A DNA stretch of 64,000 nt. It comes from Terrisporobacter vanillatitrophus (lineage in GTDB: Bacteria; Bacillota; Clostridia; Peptostreptococcales; Peptostreptococcaceae). Shown piece by piece: positions 1-8,426 of the stretch. Location: contig NZ_CP154625.1 of NCBI RefSeq assembly GCF_051148895.1, positions 1,178,001 to 1,242,000 on the forward strand, given 5' to 3'. The translations under genes were made by a program, and so were the position numbers. How positions within the stretch are numbered: the first letter of the stretch is position 1; each line of letters begins with the position of its first letter. The notes beneath the pieces were generated by a model. That model searched no databases. It was not told the DNA's origin and worked only from the letters and a program-made list of their open reading frames with translations.

Positions 1-1
1 G

Positions 2-862
2 ATGTGTACCAAATATATTAAAGAAGTTGAAAACAATAATAATGAAACTGATAAAAAACTTGGTGATTATAAAACAAAGGAAAGGTTAAACCTTAGAAAA
101 GGACCATCAACTGATAATACTATAATATTAACTATACCAAGTGGAAATACATTTAAAGTTATTGATTTTTCTAGTGATAATAAGTGGGCTAATGTGAACT
201 ATAATAATGAAACTGGTTGGGTCAATACTGCTTATATAGAAAAAATATCTTCACAAGATGATAATAACACTTCTAAATATGAAGACTATATAACTACTTC
301 ATCAGTAAATATTAGAACAGGCCCTTCTATTAATTATATAAAAATAGGCATGTTATCTAAAGATGTAGTAGTAAAACCAATAGCTTTTGATAAATATGGT
401 GAATGGATTAAATTTAATTTTAACGGAAAAGAAAGCTGGGTTTGTAAGTCTTATTTAAAAAAAGCAAATGAAAACAATACATTATATACAAGATATACAA
501 GTGCAAATATAAATCTAAGAATAAGTCCAAGTGTTAATAGTACAAAAATATTTATAATACCAAAAAACGCTAAAGTGAGTGTTTTATCATATAATAGTAA
601 TAAAACTTGGGCACAAGTAAAATATAATAATAATTCAGGGTGGGTAAGCGCAACATACTTAACATCAAAAGTAGAACAAGATTATAAGTTGGGCACTACT
701 ACAACTAGATTAAATCTTAGACATTTACCTAATTTAGATGGTAAGACATTAATTACAATGCCAAGTGAGGCGAGTGTTAAAATATATGAAGAAAAAAATG
801 GATGGCTAAAAGTAAGCTATAATAATATTGTAGGTTATTGTGCAGCCATATATGTAAAATAA
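2..862 (+). CDS. SH3b-repeat cell-wall protein (5' end cut by window edge)
   Basis: The visible 286 residues hold four bacterial SH3 (SH3b) repeats, each opening with an LNLR/VNIR/INLR-x-xPS motif and closing with GWVNTAY, SWVCKSY, GWVSATY and a divergent last copy. The first visible residues (MCTKYIKE) look like the tail of a further SH3b repeat (compare WVCKSYLK), so the Met at base 2 is probably internal and the gene begins upstream of the window. SH3b domains bind peptidoglycan and usually target a hydrolase; no catalytic domain is visible here, so it may lie upstream. A terminator follows directly. Confidence 0.75.
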   Translation: MCTKYIKEVENNNNETDKKLGDYKTKERLNLRKGPSTDNTIILTIPSGNTFKVIDFSSDNKWANVNYNNETGWVNTAYIEKISSQDDNNTSKYEDYITTSSVNIRTGPSINYIKIGMLSKDVVVKPIAFDKYGEWIKFNFNGKESWVCKSYLKKANENNTLYTRYTSANINLRISPSVNSTKIFIIPKNAKVSVLSYNSNKTWAQVKYNNNSGWVSATYLTSKVEQDYKLGTTTTRLNLRHLPNLDGKTLITMPSEASVKIYEEKNGWLKVSYNNIVGYCAAIYVK

Positions 863-871
863 ATATCCTAT

Positions 872-910
872 AAAAAAACATCTTATAGATTAATATAAGA
901 TGTTTTTTTT
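872..910 (+). terminator. Rho-independent terminator
   Basis: Inverted repeat AACATCTTAT / ATAAGATGTT with a short AT loop, followed by a run of eight T. It ends the SH3b gene. Confidence 0.85.
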
Positions 911-1008
911 ATAGAATGAGCAAAAGTATAAAATTGAATAATATTCAAAAATATGGTAAATTCAACTTATGCTAAAGAATATAATAGTTAATTTTAGGGG
1001 GAATAATT

Positions 1009-2055
1009 ATGGTATTAGTTACAGGAGGGGCAGGATATATAGGAAGTCATACAGTTGTGGAGCTATTAAATGAAAATTATGAGGTTGTAATAGTAGATAA
1101 TTTATGTAATAGCGATAAATTAGTATTAGACAGAATAAGAAAGATAACAAATAAGGAATTTAAATTCTACAATATAGATGTGACAGATAAAAATTCTTTG
1201 AAAACTGTATTTGAAGAAAATGATATTGATTCTATAATTCATTTTGCTGCATTAAAAGCAGTAGGAGAATCTGTTGAAAAACCTTTAGAGTATTATAAAA
1301 ATAATTTGATAGGAGCGTTAGTTGTATTTGAGTTAATGAAAAGGTTCAATGTAAATAACTTTGTTTTCTCCTCATCGGCAACAGTATATGGAAAGCCAGA
1401 ATATTGTCCAATAAAAGAGGATTTTCCACTTTCAACAACAAATCCTTATGGAACTACTAAGCTTATGATAGAAGACATGATGAGAGATTTAAGTAAAGCT
1501 AATGAAGATCTCAATTTAGCTATTCTTAGATATTTTAATCCAATAGGGGCTCATATTAGTGGTATGATAGGTGAGAATCCAAGTGGCACTCCAAATAATT
1601 TAATGCCATATATAACAAAGGTAGCTGTTGGTCATCTAAAAGAACTTAGTGTATTTGGAGATGATTATGATACACATGATGGAACCGGAGTTAGAGATTA
1701 TATACATGTAGTTGATTTAGCAAAAGGCCATTTGGCAGCGCTAAAAAAACTTAAAGAAAAACCAGGTTTAGTGACTTATAATCTAGGAACAGGACAAGGT
1801 TACAGTGTCTTAGATTTAGTTAATTCCTTTGAAAAGGCAAACAGTATAGAGATACCATATAAGATAACTGATAGAAGACCAGGTGATATAGATATGTGCT
1901 ATGCAGATCCGACTAAGGCATATGAAGAGTTAGGATGGAAAGCAGAATTTGGTATTGAAAGAATGTGTGAAGATTCATGGAGATGGCAAAGTAATAATCC
2001 AAAAGGATATGAAGAAAAGGATGAATTATTAGATATGATTACATCTAAAATATAA
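1009..2055 (+). CDS. galE: UDP-glucose 4-epimerase GalE
   Basis: A 348-residue extended short-chain dehydrogenase. The N-terminus has the Rossmann motif TGGAGYIGSH (residues 5-14), SSSATVYG carries the catalytic Ser/Thr region, and YGTTK supplies the Tyr-x-x-x-Lys pair. It interconverts UDP-glucose and UDP-galactose in the cytoplasm, feeding envelope sugar synthesis and galactose use. The ATG follows a GGGGG ribosome site. The next gene starts 21 bp downstream, so the two are probably co-transcribed. Length fits the family (about 330-350). Confidence 0.93.
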   Translation: MVLVTGGAGYIGSHTVVELLNENYEVVIVDNLCNSDKLVLDRIRKITNKEFKFYNIDVTDKNSLKTVFEENDIDSIIHFAALKAVGESVEKPLEYYKNNLIGALVVFELMKRFNVNNFVFSSSATVYGKPEYCPIKEDFPLSTTNPYGTTKLMIEDMMRDLSKANEDLNLAILRYFNPIGAHISGMIGENPSGTPNNLMPYITKVAVGHLKELSVFGDDYDTHDGTGVRDYIHVVDLAKGHLAALKKLKEKPGLVTYNLGTGQGYSVLDLVNSFEKANSIEIPYKITDRRPGDIDMCYADPTKAYEELGWKAEFGIERMCEDSWRWQSNNPKGYEEKDELLDMITSKI

Positions 2056-2076
2056 TTTTTATATAGGAGGTGTGAA

Positions 2077-2514
2077 TTGGAGTATTTAAGAATAATGATT
2101 TTATCAATGGTTCCAATTACAGAACTAAGGGGTGCCATACCCATAGGAATAGCATTGGATTTAAATCCTATAGGGGTATATATTGCCAGTGTATTAGGTT
2201 CCACATTAGTGGCCATACCACTTGTATTGGCATATAGACATGTGGCCAAATTTTTAAGAGATAAAAAAATATTTGTTTCTTTATTAAATAAAATAGATAA
2301 CAAAATAGAAGTTAGTATGAAGAAAATGAAGGCAGTTTCCATAATAGGTATTATATTATTTGTTGGTGTACCTTTACCAACAACGGGAACATGGACCGCA
2401 GCAGCTATAGCATCGATTTTAAGAATGAGACTTAAAGAGGCACTATGTGGAATCTTTATTGGAAATGCATTATCTGGATTAATTGTAAGTTTGTTGTCTT
2501 ACCATATAATTTAA
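2077..2514 (+). CDS. Small multidrug-export family membrane protein (COG2426)
   Basis: 145 residues, strongly hydrophobic, about four membrane segments. The N-terminal block VPITELRGAIPIGIALDLNP is the signature of the small multi-drug export family (PF06695), whose actual substrate is uncertain. The start is TTG at 2077, placed six bases after a perfect AGGAGG; there is no ATG option before it. Translationally close to galE upstream. The family name rests on old annotation, so a transport role is known only by family. Confidence 0.75.
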   Translation: MEYLRIMILSMVPITELRGAIPIGIALDLNPIGVYIASVLGSTLVAIPLVLAYRHVAKFLRDKKIFVSLLNKIDNKIEVSMKKMKAVSIIGIILFVGVPLPTTGTWTAAAIASILRMRLKEALCGIFIGNALSGLIVSLLSYHII

Positions 2515-2520
2515 AAAGTA

Positions 2521-2578
2521 TGTAATAAAATTGTCATCATTTATCGTGGTAAAATATGCTAGAATATTATTGTATAAT
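2521..2578 (+). promoter_or_regulatory. Promoter of L,D-transpeptidase gene with WalR-like box
   Basis: TGTAAT-AAAAT-TGTCAT at 2521-2537 fits the WalR consensus TGTWAH-N5-TGTWAH with one mismatch. A TATAAT -10 element lies at 2573-2578. WalR control is inferred from motif and from the cell-wall function of the gene. Confidence 0.4.
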
Positions 2579-2611
2579 ATTTTACCTTATCATAGGCAAG
2601 GGGGATGAAAT

Positions 2612-3943
2612 ATGAAGAAAAGGTTTAAATCATTTTGTACAATATTATTGGCAACAGTAATGATATTAGCTTCGAGTGTACCAGTAGCAAATGCAGCAAC
2701 TCGTCAAATAATTATAGTTAACTCAAAAAAAAATACTTTAAATTTCTATGAAAATTATACTTTAGTAAGGAAATTTAAATGTGCAACAGGAAAATCAAGT
2801 ACGCCAACACCTCAGCGCAAAACAACTATAGTTAATAAAATTAAAAATAGACCTTATTATAAAGGTAAGATTCCAGGAGGAGATCCAAGAAATCCTTTAG
2901 GAAAAAGATGGATGGGACTAAATATGTATGGATATGGAACTACATATGGAATTCATGGAAATAACAATGAAAGCTCTATTGGTAAAAATATAAGTGGTGG
3001 ATGCATAAGAATGCATAACAAAGACGTAGAGTGGCTGTATAATAAAATAAGAGTTGGTGCTACAGTAATAATAAAAAATACATCTAATAGTGATGTATGG
3101 ATTGCTAATCAATATGGTATAAAACTTAGAAATACATGGCATACAAAGAATGGTTATAAATATTATTGCAAGTCAAATGGTAAATATGCAACTGGTTGGT
3201 ATACTATTGATAATAAAAGATATTACTTTGATAGTAAGGGAAGAATGCAAACTGGCTTAAAAACAATCTCTGGTAAGAAATATTATTTAGGCAAAGATGG
3301 AGCAAGACAAATAGGATGGCAAACAATCTCTGGTAAAAAATACTACTTTAAAAAATCAGGAAGCACAAAAGGTCAAGCATTAAAAGATAAGAGATATATA
3401 GATGGATCTTACTATTATTTTGATAAGAACTATGTAATGATAACTAATAAAAAGATAAAAATTGGAGATAGCTATTACTATTTTGGAAAAGATGGGAAAA
3501 TGCAAACAGGATGGCAAACAATCTCTGGTAATAAGTACTACTTTGAAAAATCAGGAAGTACGAAAGGTCAAGCAGTAAAAGGTAAGATATGTATAGATGG
3601 AGATTACTACTATTTTGATAATAATTGTATAATGGTAACTGATAAAAAGGTTAAAATAGGAAATGATGATTACTACTTTGACAGTGATGGAAAAATGGTT
3701 AAGAATAAGGAAGTTGAATCTTATTACTTTGGTAGTGATGGAAAAGCTTATAAATCTTGTGAAAAAGAAATTGATGGTTATATTTATACTTTTGATAAGG
3801 TAGGAAAGATAGTTAATGAAGTTGAAATTAAAGAAATTACAAATGACTCTGAAAAAATCCAAAATTCTCAAAAAACAGATGAACTACAAAATAAGGAAAT
3901 AAATGAAAATAAAGAAGATGCTTCTTTAGAAGAGGTTATATAA
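2612..3943 (+). CDS. Secreted L,D-transpeptidase with C-terminal cell-wall-binding repeats
   Basis: 443 residues. A signal peptide (about residues 1-29, ending ANA-A) is followed by a YkuD domain (about 32-150) with the active-site block IHGNN...SGGCIRM, where Cys is the nucleophile. Residues about 165-400 are tandem choline/cell-wall-binding-type repeats (GWQTISGKKYYF, YYYFDKN, MQTGW). The C-terminal 40 residues are Glu/Asn/Lys rich. It should form 3-3 peptidoglycan cross-links or attach proteins outside the cell, held to the wall by the repeats. L,D-transpeptidases with such repeats are typical of clostridia. RBS GGGG precedes the ATG; a terminator follows. Confidence 0.88.
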   Translation: MKKRFKSFCTILLATVMILASSVPVANAATRQIIIVNSKKNTLNFYENYTLVRKFKCATGKSSTPTPQRKTTIVNKIKNRPYYKGKIPGGDPRNPLGKRWMGLNMYGYGTTYGIHGNNNESSIGKNISGGCIRMHNKDVEWLYNKIRVGATVIIKNTSNSDVWIANQYGIKLRNTWHTKNGYKYYCKSNGKYATGWYTIDNKRYYFDSKGRMQTGLKTISGKKYYLGKDGARQIGWQTISGKKYYFKKSGSTKGQALKDKRYIDGSYYYFDKNYVMITNKKIKIGDSYYYFGKDGKMQTGWQTISGNKYYFEKSGSTKGQAVKGKICIDGDYYYFDNNCIMVTDKKVKIGNDDYYFDSDGKMVKNKEVESYYFGSDGKAYKSCEKEIDGYIYTFDKVGKIVNEVEIKEITNDSEKIQNSQKTDELQNKEINENKEDASLEEVI

Positions 3944-3949
3944 ATGTAG

Positions 3950-3987
3950 AAGGTCTACTCATTGATTAATAATGAGGAGGCCTTTTT
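3950..3987 (+). terminator. Rho-independent terminator
   Basis: Stem AAGGTCTACTCATT / AATGAGGAGGCCTT (with G-T wobbles) and a T run; ends the L,D-transpeptidase gene. Confidence 0.8.
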
Positions 3988-4006
3988 ATTTATGACAAAA
4001 AAATAA

Positions 4007-4072
4007 GAAAAATTTAAGGTTCCAGTACAAGGTCAAAGTGCGTATCCAGATGATGATTTTAAAATTTTTTAA
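4007..4072 (+). pseudogene. Possible 3' gene remnant
   Basis: A 21-codon open stretch with no start codon reads EKFKVPVQGQSAYPDDDFKI then F and stop. Its mixed, low-Asn/Lys composition looks like protein rather than the AT-rich filler around it. Source gene not recognised; it may be chance. Confidence 0.2.
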
Positions 4073-4168
4073 CACATTGATTCAAAAATTAACTTTAAAT
4101 TAATATGAATTTAATATGAAAAACTTTTAAAACAAATTAAAAATATTGATATAAGCAACTTAATAAAC

Positions 4169-4190
4169 TATAATGTTAATAGAATGTTAA
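4169..4190 (+). promoter_or_regulatory. -10 element and WalR-like box before sugar transferase
   Basis: TATAAT at 4169-4174 is directly followed by TGTTAA-TAGAA-TGTTAA (4174-4190), an exact fit to TGTWAH-N5-TGTWAH. The box would cover the transcription start, an arrangement known for WalR-repressed genes. Regulation is inferred. Confidence 0.4.
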
Positions 4191-4244
4191 ATGGAACAAA
4201 ATGGTAGCAATAAGCGTATTTGTGCACAGGGGGGTATAAGCACA

Positions 4245-4919
4245 ATGATGGGTCAATATGTTGAGAAATTTGAAGAAGATGTTTGTAACTTTAGCAGTGA
4301 AATAGTAGCAAACATAGATTACTCCATAGTAAATGACTCTTTCTTATTTAAAATATATCATAGAATACTTGACATAATAATTTCAATAATTGGCTTGGTA
4401 ATTTCTATACCGGTGATAATAGTCTTTGGTTTTTTAATTAAAAAAGAAGATGGAGGTCCTATTTTTTATAAACAAGATAGATTGGGCAAGGATGGCAAAA
4501 TAATCTTTATATATAAATTAAGATCCATGAGAATTAATTCAGAAACTAATGGAGCTATGTGGGCAGAAAAAAATGATCCGAGAGTTACAAAGGTTGGAAA
4601 ATTTATACGAAAGACAAGAATTGATGAAATACCACAGTTTTTAAATATTTTAAAAGGAGAAATGAGTATTATTGGTCCTAGGCCAGAGAGACCTACTTTG
4701 ACTATGGAATTTAATGATGAAATACCAGGTTTTATTAACAGATTAGTAATTAAACCGGGTCTTACAGGATATGCTCAAGTGCATGGAGGATATGAAATAT
4801 CTCCAGAAGATAAAATAAAAGAAGACTTATATTATATCAAAAATAGAAGTGTTTTTTTAGATTTGTCTATATTATTTAAAACCGTAAAGGTGATTTTTAC
4901 TGGAGAAGGTGCTAGATAA
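4245..4919 (+). CDS. Undecaprenyl-phosphate sugar phosphotransferase
   Basis: 224 residues from the ATG at 4245. An upstream in-frame ATG at 4191 lies on the probable transcription start and has no ribosome site, while 4245 follows a GGGGGG at 4229-4234. One N-terminal membrane hairpin (about residues 30-65) precedes the bacterial sugar-transferase core with DEIPQFLNILKGEMSIIGPRPERP-type signature and KPGLTGYAQ. Such enzymes move a sugar-1-phosphate from a nucleotide sugar to undecaprenyl phosphate to start polysaccharide or glycan assembly. It stands alone before a terminator, with a GT2 gene downstream. Confidence 0.85.
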   Translation: MMGQYVEKFEEDVCNFSSEIVANIDYSIVNDSFLFKIYHRILDIIISIIGLVISIPVIIVFGFLIKKEDGGPIFYKQDRLGKDGKIIFIYKLRSMRINSETNGAMWAEKNDPRVTKVGKFIRKTRIDEIPQFLNILKGEMSIIGPRPERPTLTMEFNDEIPGFINRLVIKPGLTGYAQVHGGYEISPEDKIKEDLYYIKNRSVFLDLSILFKTVKVIFTGEGAR

Positions 4920-5014
4920 ATAAAAAATTATTATTCATTATAACTTTTCTTGAAAAATTTTCGTAAAATATATATAATAATATAATAAAAATATAACAAA
5001 AGTTGAACATAACG

Positions 5015-5055
5015 AAAAAATAGGGAGAGATTAATAATAATCTCTCCCTATTTTT
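5015..5055 (+). terminator. Rho-independent terminator
   Basis: Near-perfect stem AAAAATAGGGAGAGA / TCTCTCCCTATTTTT with a ten-base loop; could work in both directions. Confidence 0.85.
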
Positions 5056-5084
5056 ACATATTTAATAAAAAGGGGGAAATTTAT

Positions 5085-5870
5085 GTGGATAATAAATTAG
5101 TATCTATAATTACACCTATATATAATGGTGAAAAATATATTGAAGAATGTATAAAAAGTGTATTAAATCAAAGTTATAAAAATATAGAAATGATAATTAT
5201 TGATGATGGATCTACAGATAATAGCGAAAATATAATAAAAAAGTATACTAATAGTTTTCCATTTATTAAATATATAAAATGTAATGAAAATAATGGTGTT
5301 TGGGCAGCTCGAAATATAGGTTTAGAAAATGCAAATGGTAGATTTATTTCATTTTTAGATGCAGATGATTTGTATAAAAAAAATAAAATTAAAAAACAGA
5401 TGAATTTTATGTTAAACAATAATTATTCTTTTACATATACGGCTTATGATTTAATTAATGAAAATAGTACAAGTTTAAATAAAGTTATTAAAGCAAAAAA
5501 ATATGAAGATTATGAAACCCTTTTAAAGGGAAATGACATAGGTTGTTTGACCGTTATGATAGATAGGCTAAAAATTAACACGACCATAAGTTTTGAAAAC
5601 TATCATCATGAAGATTTTGTATTATGGTTAAAAATATTAAAAAATAATGTAGTAGCCTATGGATTAGATGAGGTTTTGTCTTCTTATAGAAAATCCAACT
5701 CATCTTTAAGTCATAATAAAATAAAGGCAGCCATATGGACTTGGAATATATATATTAATATTGAAAGACTACCATTAAATAAAGCCTTATATTGTTTTTC
5801 TAAATACATAATTAATGGATTTAGAAAGAATGATTACAAAAAAGAGACTACATGTTTCTACTTTTTGTAG
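5085..5870 (+). CDS. Family 2 glycosyltransferase
   Basis: 261 residues. The GT-A fold is clear: ITPIYNGEKYIEECIKSVL near the N-terminus, IIDDGSTDNS as nucleotide-binding Asp region, ARNIGLENANG, then FLDADD as the DxD metal site; HEDFVLWLK carries the usual acceptor/catalytic ED. It transfers a sugar from a nucleotide donor, probably in surface polysaccharide synthesis. Start is GTG at 5085, eight bases after AGGGGG; the ATG two bases earlier is out of frame and stops at once. It has no C-terminal membrane segment and ends shortly before the promoter of the next gene. Confidence 0.85.
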   Translation: MDNKLVSIITPIYNGEKYIEECIKSVLNQSYKNIEMIIIDDGSTDNSENIIKKYTNSFPFIKYIKCNENNGVWAARNIGLENANGRFISFLDADDLYKKNKIKKQMNFMLNNNYSFTYTAYDLINENSTSLNKVIKAKKYEDYETLLKGNDIGCLTVMIDRLKINTTISFENYHHEDFVLWLKILKNNVVAYGLDEVLSSYRKSNSSLSHNKIKAAIWTWNIYINIERLPLNKALYCFSKYIINGFRKNDYKKETTCFYFL

Positions 5871-5929
5871 TAAATATTTGCCAAAAAAAATTTATTTTTG
5901 TAAAATACTGGTAATTAGAATTTGAACTA

Positions 5930-5956
5930 TGTTATAATAGTTACAAATAAGTTACA
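5930..5956 (+). promoter_or_regulatory. Extended -10 promoter with WalR-like box
   Basis: TGTTATAAT (TATAAT at 5932-5937) is an extended -10. Directly downstream, read on the minus strand, TGTAAC-TTATT-TGTAAC (5956-5940) is an exact WalR-type direct repeat. The same -10/box layout occurs before the sugar transferase at 4245. Confidence 0.5.
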
Positions 5957-5975
5957 AAGGGGGGATGTGTGGAGT

Positions 5976-6971
5976 ATGGTTTTTAATAAAAATAAGAAGG
6001 GAATATCAAAAGCAATGGCAATGGGGATACTTACTACAAGTATGGTGCCTGTAGTTGCTTTAAATGAAAATGTGGAAGCAAAAGAAGTTACATCTACAAG
6101 TCAACAAGAGAAAACAACTAAAGTTGTAGAGGTAACATGTTCTGCTCTTAATGTTAGAAAAGGTCCAAGTAAGGATTATTCTATAGTTAGTACAGTAACA
6201 AAAGGAACTCAACTTAAATACATTTCTACAAGCAGTAATGGTTGGTATAAAGTTGAATATAAAGGTACGACTAGATATATTAGTAATAATTACTCAAGAT
6301 TAAAAACTATATCAGGAACATCAAATGAAAATAAGGACACTATAAAAAATGTAGGGAAGGTAACATCTTCTGCTCTTAATGTTAGAAAAGGTCCTGGAAC
6401 TAATTATGGTGTTAAAAAAACAATAAAAAAAGGTAGTGTTGTAGGAGTAATAAAATCATATAGCAATGGATGGTCTAAGGTGAAGATATCTGAATCTTCA
6501 ACAGGATATGTATTTTCTGACTATATGAAAACATACTCAGGAGATTCTGGTGATATTAAAGTAACGTACTCTAAATCTTCTACATCATCAACAACTAACA
6601 AAAAACTTGATACAGTAATATCTACAGTAAAAGCACAAGTAGGTAAGCCTTATGTATATGGAGCAGCAGGACCAAACTCTTTTGATTGTTCTGGACTTAC
6701 ATACTACTCTTATAAAAAGGCAGGAATTTATTTGAATAGAAGTTCTAGGGATCAAGCATCAAATGGAAAATATGTTAGCAAGAGTAATTTAAAACCAGGA
6801 GATTTAATTTTCTTCAATAGTGGTACAAATAGTATACGTCATGTAGGTATGTATGTGGGAAACAATAAATTTGTTCACTCACCAAGCCCAGGAAAAACAG
6901 TAAGATATGAAAGTTTATCAACTTCATATTATGTAAAAGGATATGTAACAGCAAGAAGAATAATTGAATAA
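5976..6971 (+). CDS. Secreted NlpC/P60 endopeptidase with two SH3b domains
   Basis: 331 residues from ATG 5976 (a TTG further upstream overlaps the promoter and is rejected; RBS AAGGGGGG). A signal peptide ends near VEA (about residue 33). Two SH3b domains (about 45-105 and 120-180, both with SALNVRKGP) lead to an NlpC/P60 domain (about 205-330) with DCSG (catalytic Cys), HVGMYVG (His) and a downstream HSP. It should cleave D-gamma-glutamyl-diaminopimelate bonds in peptidoglycan for growth or cell separation. A WalR-like box at the promoter fits the known WalR control of such hydrolases (for example LytE in Bacillus subtilis). Confidence 0.9.
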   Translation: MVFNKNKKGISKAMAMGILTTSMVPVVALNENVEAKEVTSTSQQEKTTKVVEVTCSALNVRKGPSKDYSIVSTVTKGTQLKYISTSSNGWYKVEYKGTTRYISNNYSRLKTISGTSNENKDTIKNVGKVTSSALNVRKGPGTNYGVKKTIKKGSVVGVIKSYSNGWSKVKISESSTGYVFSDYMKTYSGDSGDIKVTYSKSSTSSTTNKKLDTVISTVKAQVGKPYVYGAAGPNSFDCSGLTYYSYKKAGIYLNRSSRDQASNGKYVSKSNLKPGDLIFFNSGTNSIRHVGMYVGNNKFVHSPSPGKTVRYESLSTSYYVKGYVTARRIIE

Positions 6972-6982
6972 TTGATATAATT

Positions 6983-7021
6983 AGCTATAATGAGAATTTT
7001 ATTTTCGTTATAGCTTTTTTT
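6983..7021 (+). terminator. Rho-independent terminator
   Basis: AGCTATAA / TTATAGCT stem, 17-base loop, then a T run. Confidence 0.7.
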
Positions 7022-7124
7022 AATTGTTATTATAATACTTTGTTATTATTTATAATTATATAAATAATAATAAGGTCATTTTCATATTATTAAATATAAA
7101 AGTATAAAGGGGAGGGCAGCGATT

Positions 7125-7805
7125 ATGGTTGTAATTGCAAAAGAACTTCTACAATATGAGAAAGATTATATTAAATACTATATAAACTTTCCCAAAATAT
7201 ATTATAAACAAGAGGATGACAAAGATTATATAAAAAATGAAATGATAGAAAGTGTAAATCAAATTATATTTGAAGATATAATGACTTTTATGGATGTGGT
7301 AGAGGATACCTATAACGTAAATAGTGAAGATCATATTCATATTAATAGTATCACAGAATTTCAGGTTGGATATTTATCAAAAGATATAATAAGTTTAGCT
7401 ATTGAATTTTCACAACTGGCAGGATTTCATGATATAAGTTATTTGAAGGGTTATAACTTTGATTTCAAATCAAAAAAAGATATTATTTTAAAAGATCTAT
7501 TTAAGGAAAATGTGGATTATATAAAAATACTTAAAAAATATATATTGATTCAAGCTAAAACACTAATTTCAGAATTGTTAAAATATGAAGAAGACAATTT
7601 ATATCAAATAGTTGAAGAGAATATCTGCTTAGATGAAGAAAATATATTTTATTTTACTCACGAGTATTTAATATTACCTTTTTCTTCTTGTGAAATAGAT
7701 AAAGAAATTTTAAACCTAATTGAATTTAAAATACCTTTTAATAAAATTTATCATTATCTTAGTGGATATGCTGTAAAAAATATTGTAAAGAAAATAGTGC
7801 TTTAG
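7125..7805 (+). CDS. DUF4163/DUF3298 (RsiV/PdaC-like) domain protein
   Basis: 226 residues, RBS GGGGAGGG. The pattern of an N-terminal beta region followed by SLAIEFSQLAGFHDIS, KKDIILKDLF, and a C-terminal FYFTHEYLILPFSSCEI...FKIPF matches the DUF4163-DUF3298 fold found in anti-sigma factor RsiV and in the N-terminus of PdaC. No signal peptide or membrane segment is seen, so unlike RsiV it looks cytoplasmic. The amidase-like gene follows after 14 bp, so both are one unit. Exact function unknown; the domain call rests on pattern, not alignment. Confidence 0.6.
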   Translation: MVVIAKELLQYEKDYIKYYINFPKIYYKQEDDKDYIKNEMIESVNQIIFEDIMTFMDVVEDTYNVNSEDHIHINSITEFQVGYLSKDIISLAIEFSQLAGFHDISYLKGYNFDFKSKKDIILKDLFKENVDYIKILKKYILIQAKTLISELLKYEEDNLYQIVEENICLDEENIFYFTHEYLILPFSSCEIDKEILNLIEFKIPFNKIYHYLSGYAVKNIVKKIVL

Positions 7806-7819
7806 TATGGGGTGAAATT

Positions 7820-8332
7820 ATGTTTTATGAATATGATAGAATAGCTGCTGTTCAGTATGCAAGACAATGGGCACTGAAAAGAAACCCTAAATTTCAAGAT
7901 TATGAAGATTGGGGAGGTAATTGTACCAACTATATTTCTCAATGTGTAAATGCAGGAGGAGTTCCCATGGACCCTTATGGTGGCAATGTGATGAAACAGT
8001 GGTATTGGTATAGTGATAAAAAGAGAACACCTAGTTGGACGGCGGCACAGCCATTTTTTGAGTATTTTACTGGAAATAACAATAGTAATACACAAAATTT
8101 TGGAGTATACGCAGCAGAAGCCGGCTATGATGACTTAGAGTTAGGTGATATTGTTCAATTAATAAAATATGGGAAAGCATATCATACAATGATAATAACG
8201 GGAATATTACTTGACGGAGGTAAAGTTTATGATTACCTTGAAAGTCAAAATACTTATGATTTATTAGATTACCCTTTGAGTTTGAAGGTTGGAGAAAGAC
8301 GATATTTAAAGATATTTGGATATTATATGTGA
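7820..8332 (+). CDS. Putative amidase-domain protein (amidase_6)
   Basis: 170 residues. The signature YARQWALKRNPKF, then GGNCTNYISQCVNAGG, WYWYS, PSWTAAQPFFEYF and a late YHTMIITG matches the putative amidase domain PF12671, a papain-like/CHAP-like fold where the Cys of NCTNY and the later His are likely catalytic. There is no signal peptide, which suggests a cytosolic or forespore location. It is co-transcribed with the DUF4163-like gene upstream and probably with the amidase gene downstream. RBS GGGGTGA. Confidence 0.75.
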   Translation: MFYEYDRIAAVQYARQWALKRNPKFQDYEDWGGNCTNYISQCVNAGGVPMDPYGGNVMKQWYWYSDKKRTPSWTAAQPFFEYFTGNNNSNTQNFGVYAAEAGYDDLELGDIVQLIKYGKAYHTMIITGILLDGGKVYDYLESQNTYDLLDYPLSLKVGERRYLKIFGYYM

Positions 8333-8426
8333 TTAGTAAAGTTGAAAAGAATCATTCTTGGTGTTAAAATAAATTTATCAGAATTATTTTCAATATATGG
8401 GACAATATGCTAAGAAGGGTGAAATT

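Noticed and set aside
1899..2342. Minus-strand open frame opposite galE and the COG2426 gene
   Set aside because: It runs antisense to two well-supported genes, has no ribosome site and shows no family pattern. The same holds for other antisense frames, for example 10-to-200-codon ones opposite the symporters, LarA-like and BASS genes.
5922..5975. TTG 5922 as start of the NlpC/P60 gene
   Set aside because: It lies on the -10 element and lacks a ribosome site; ATG 5976 has AAGGGGGG and begins a proper signal peptide.
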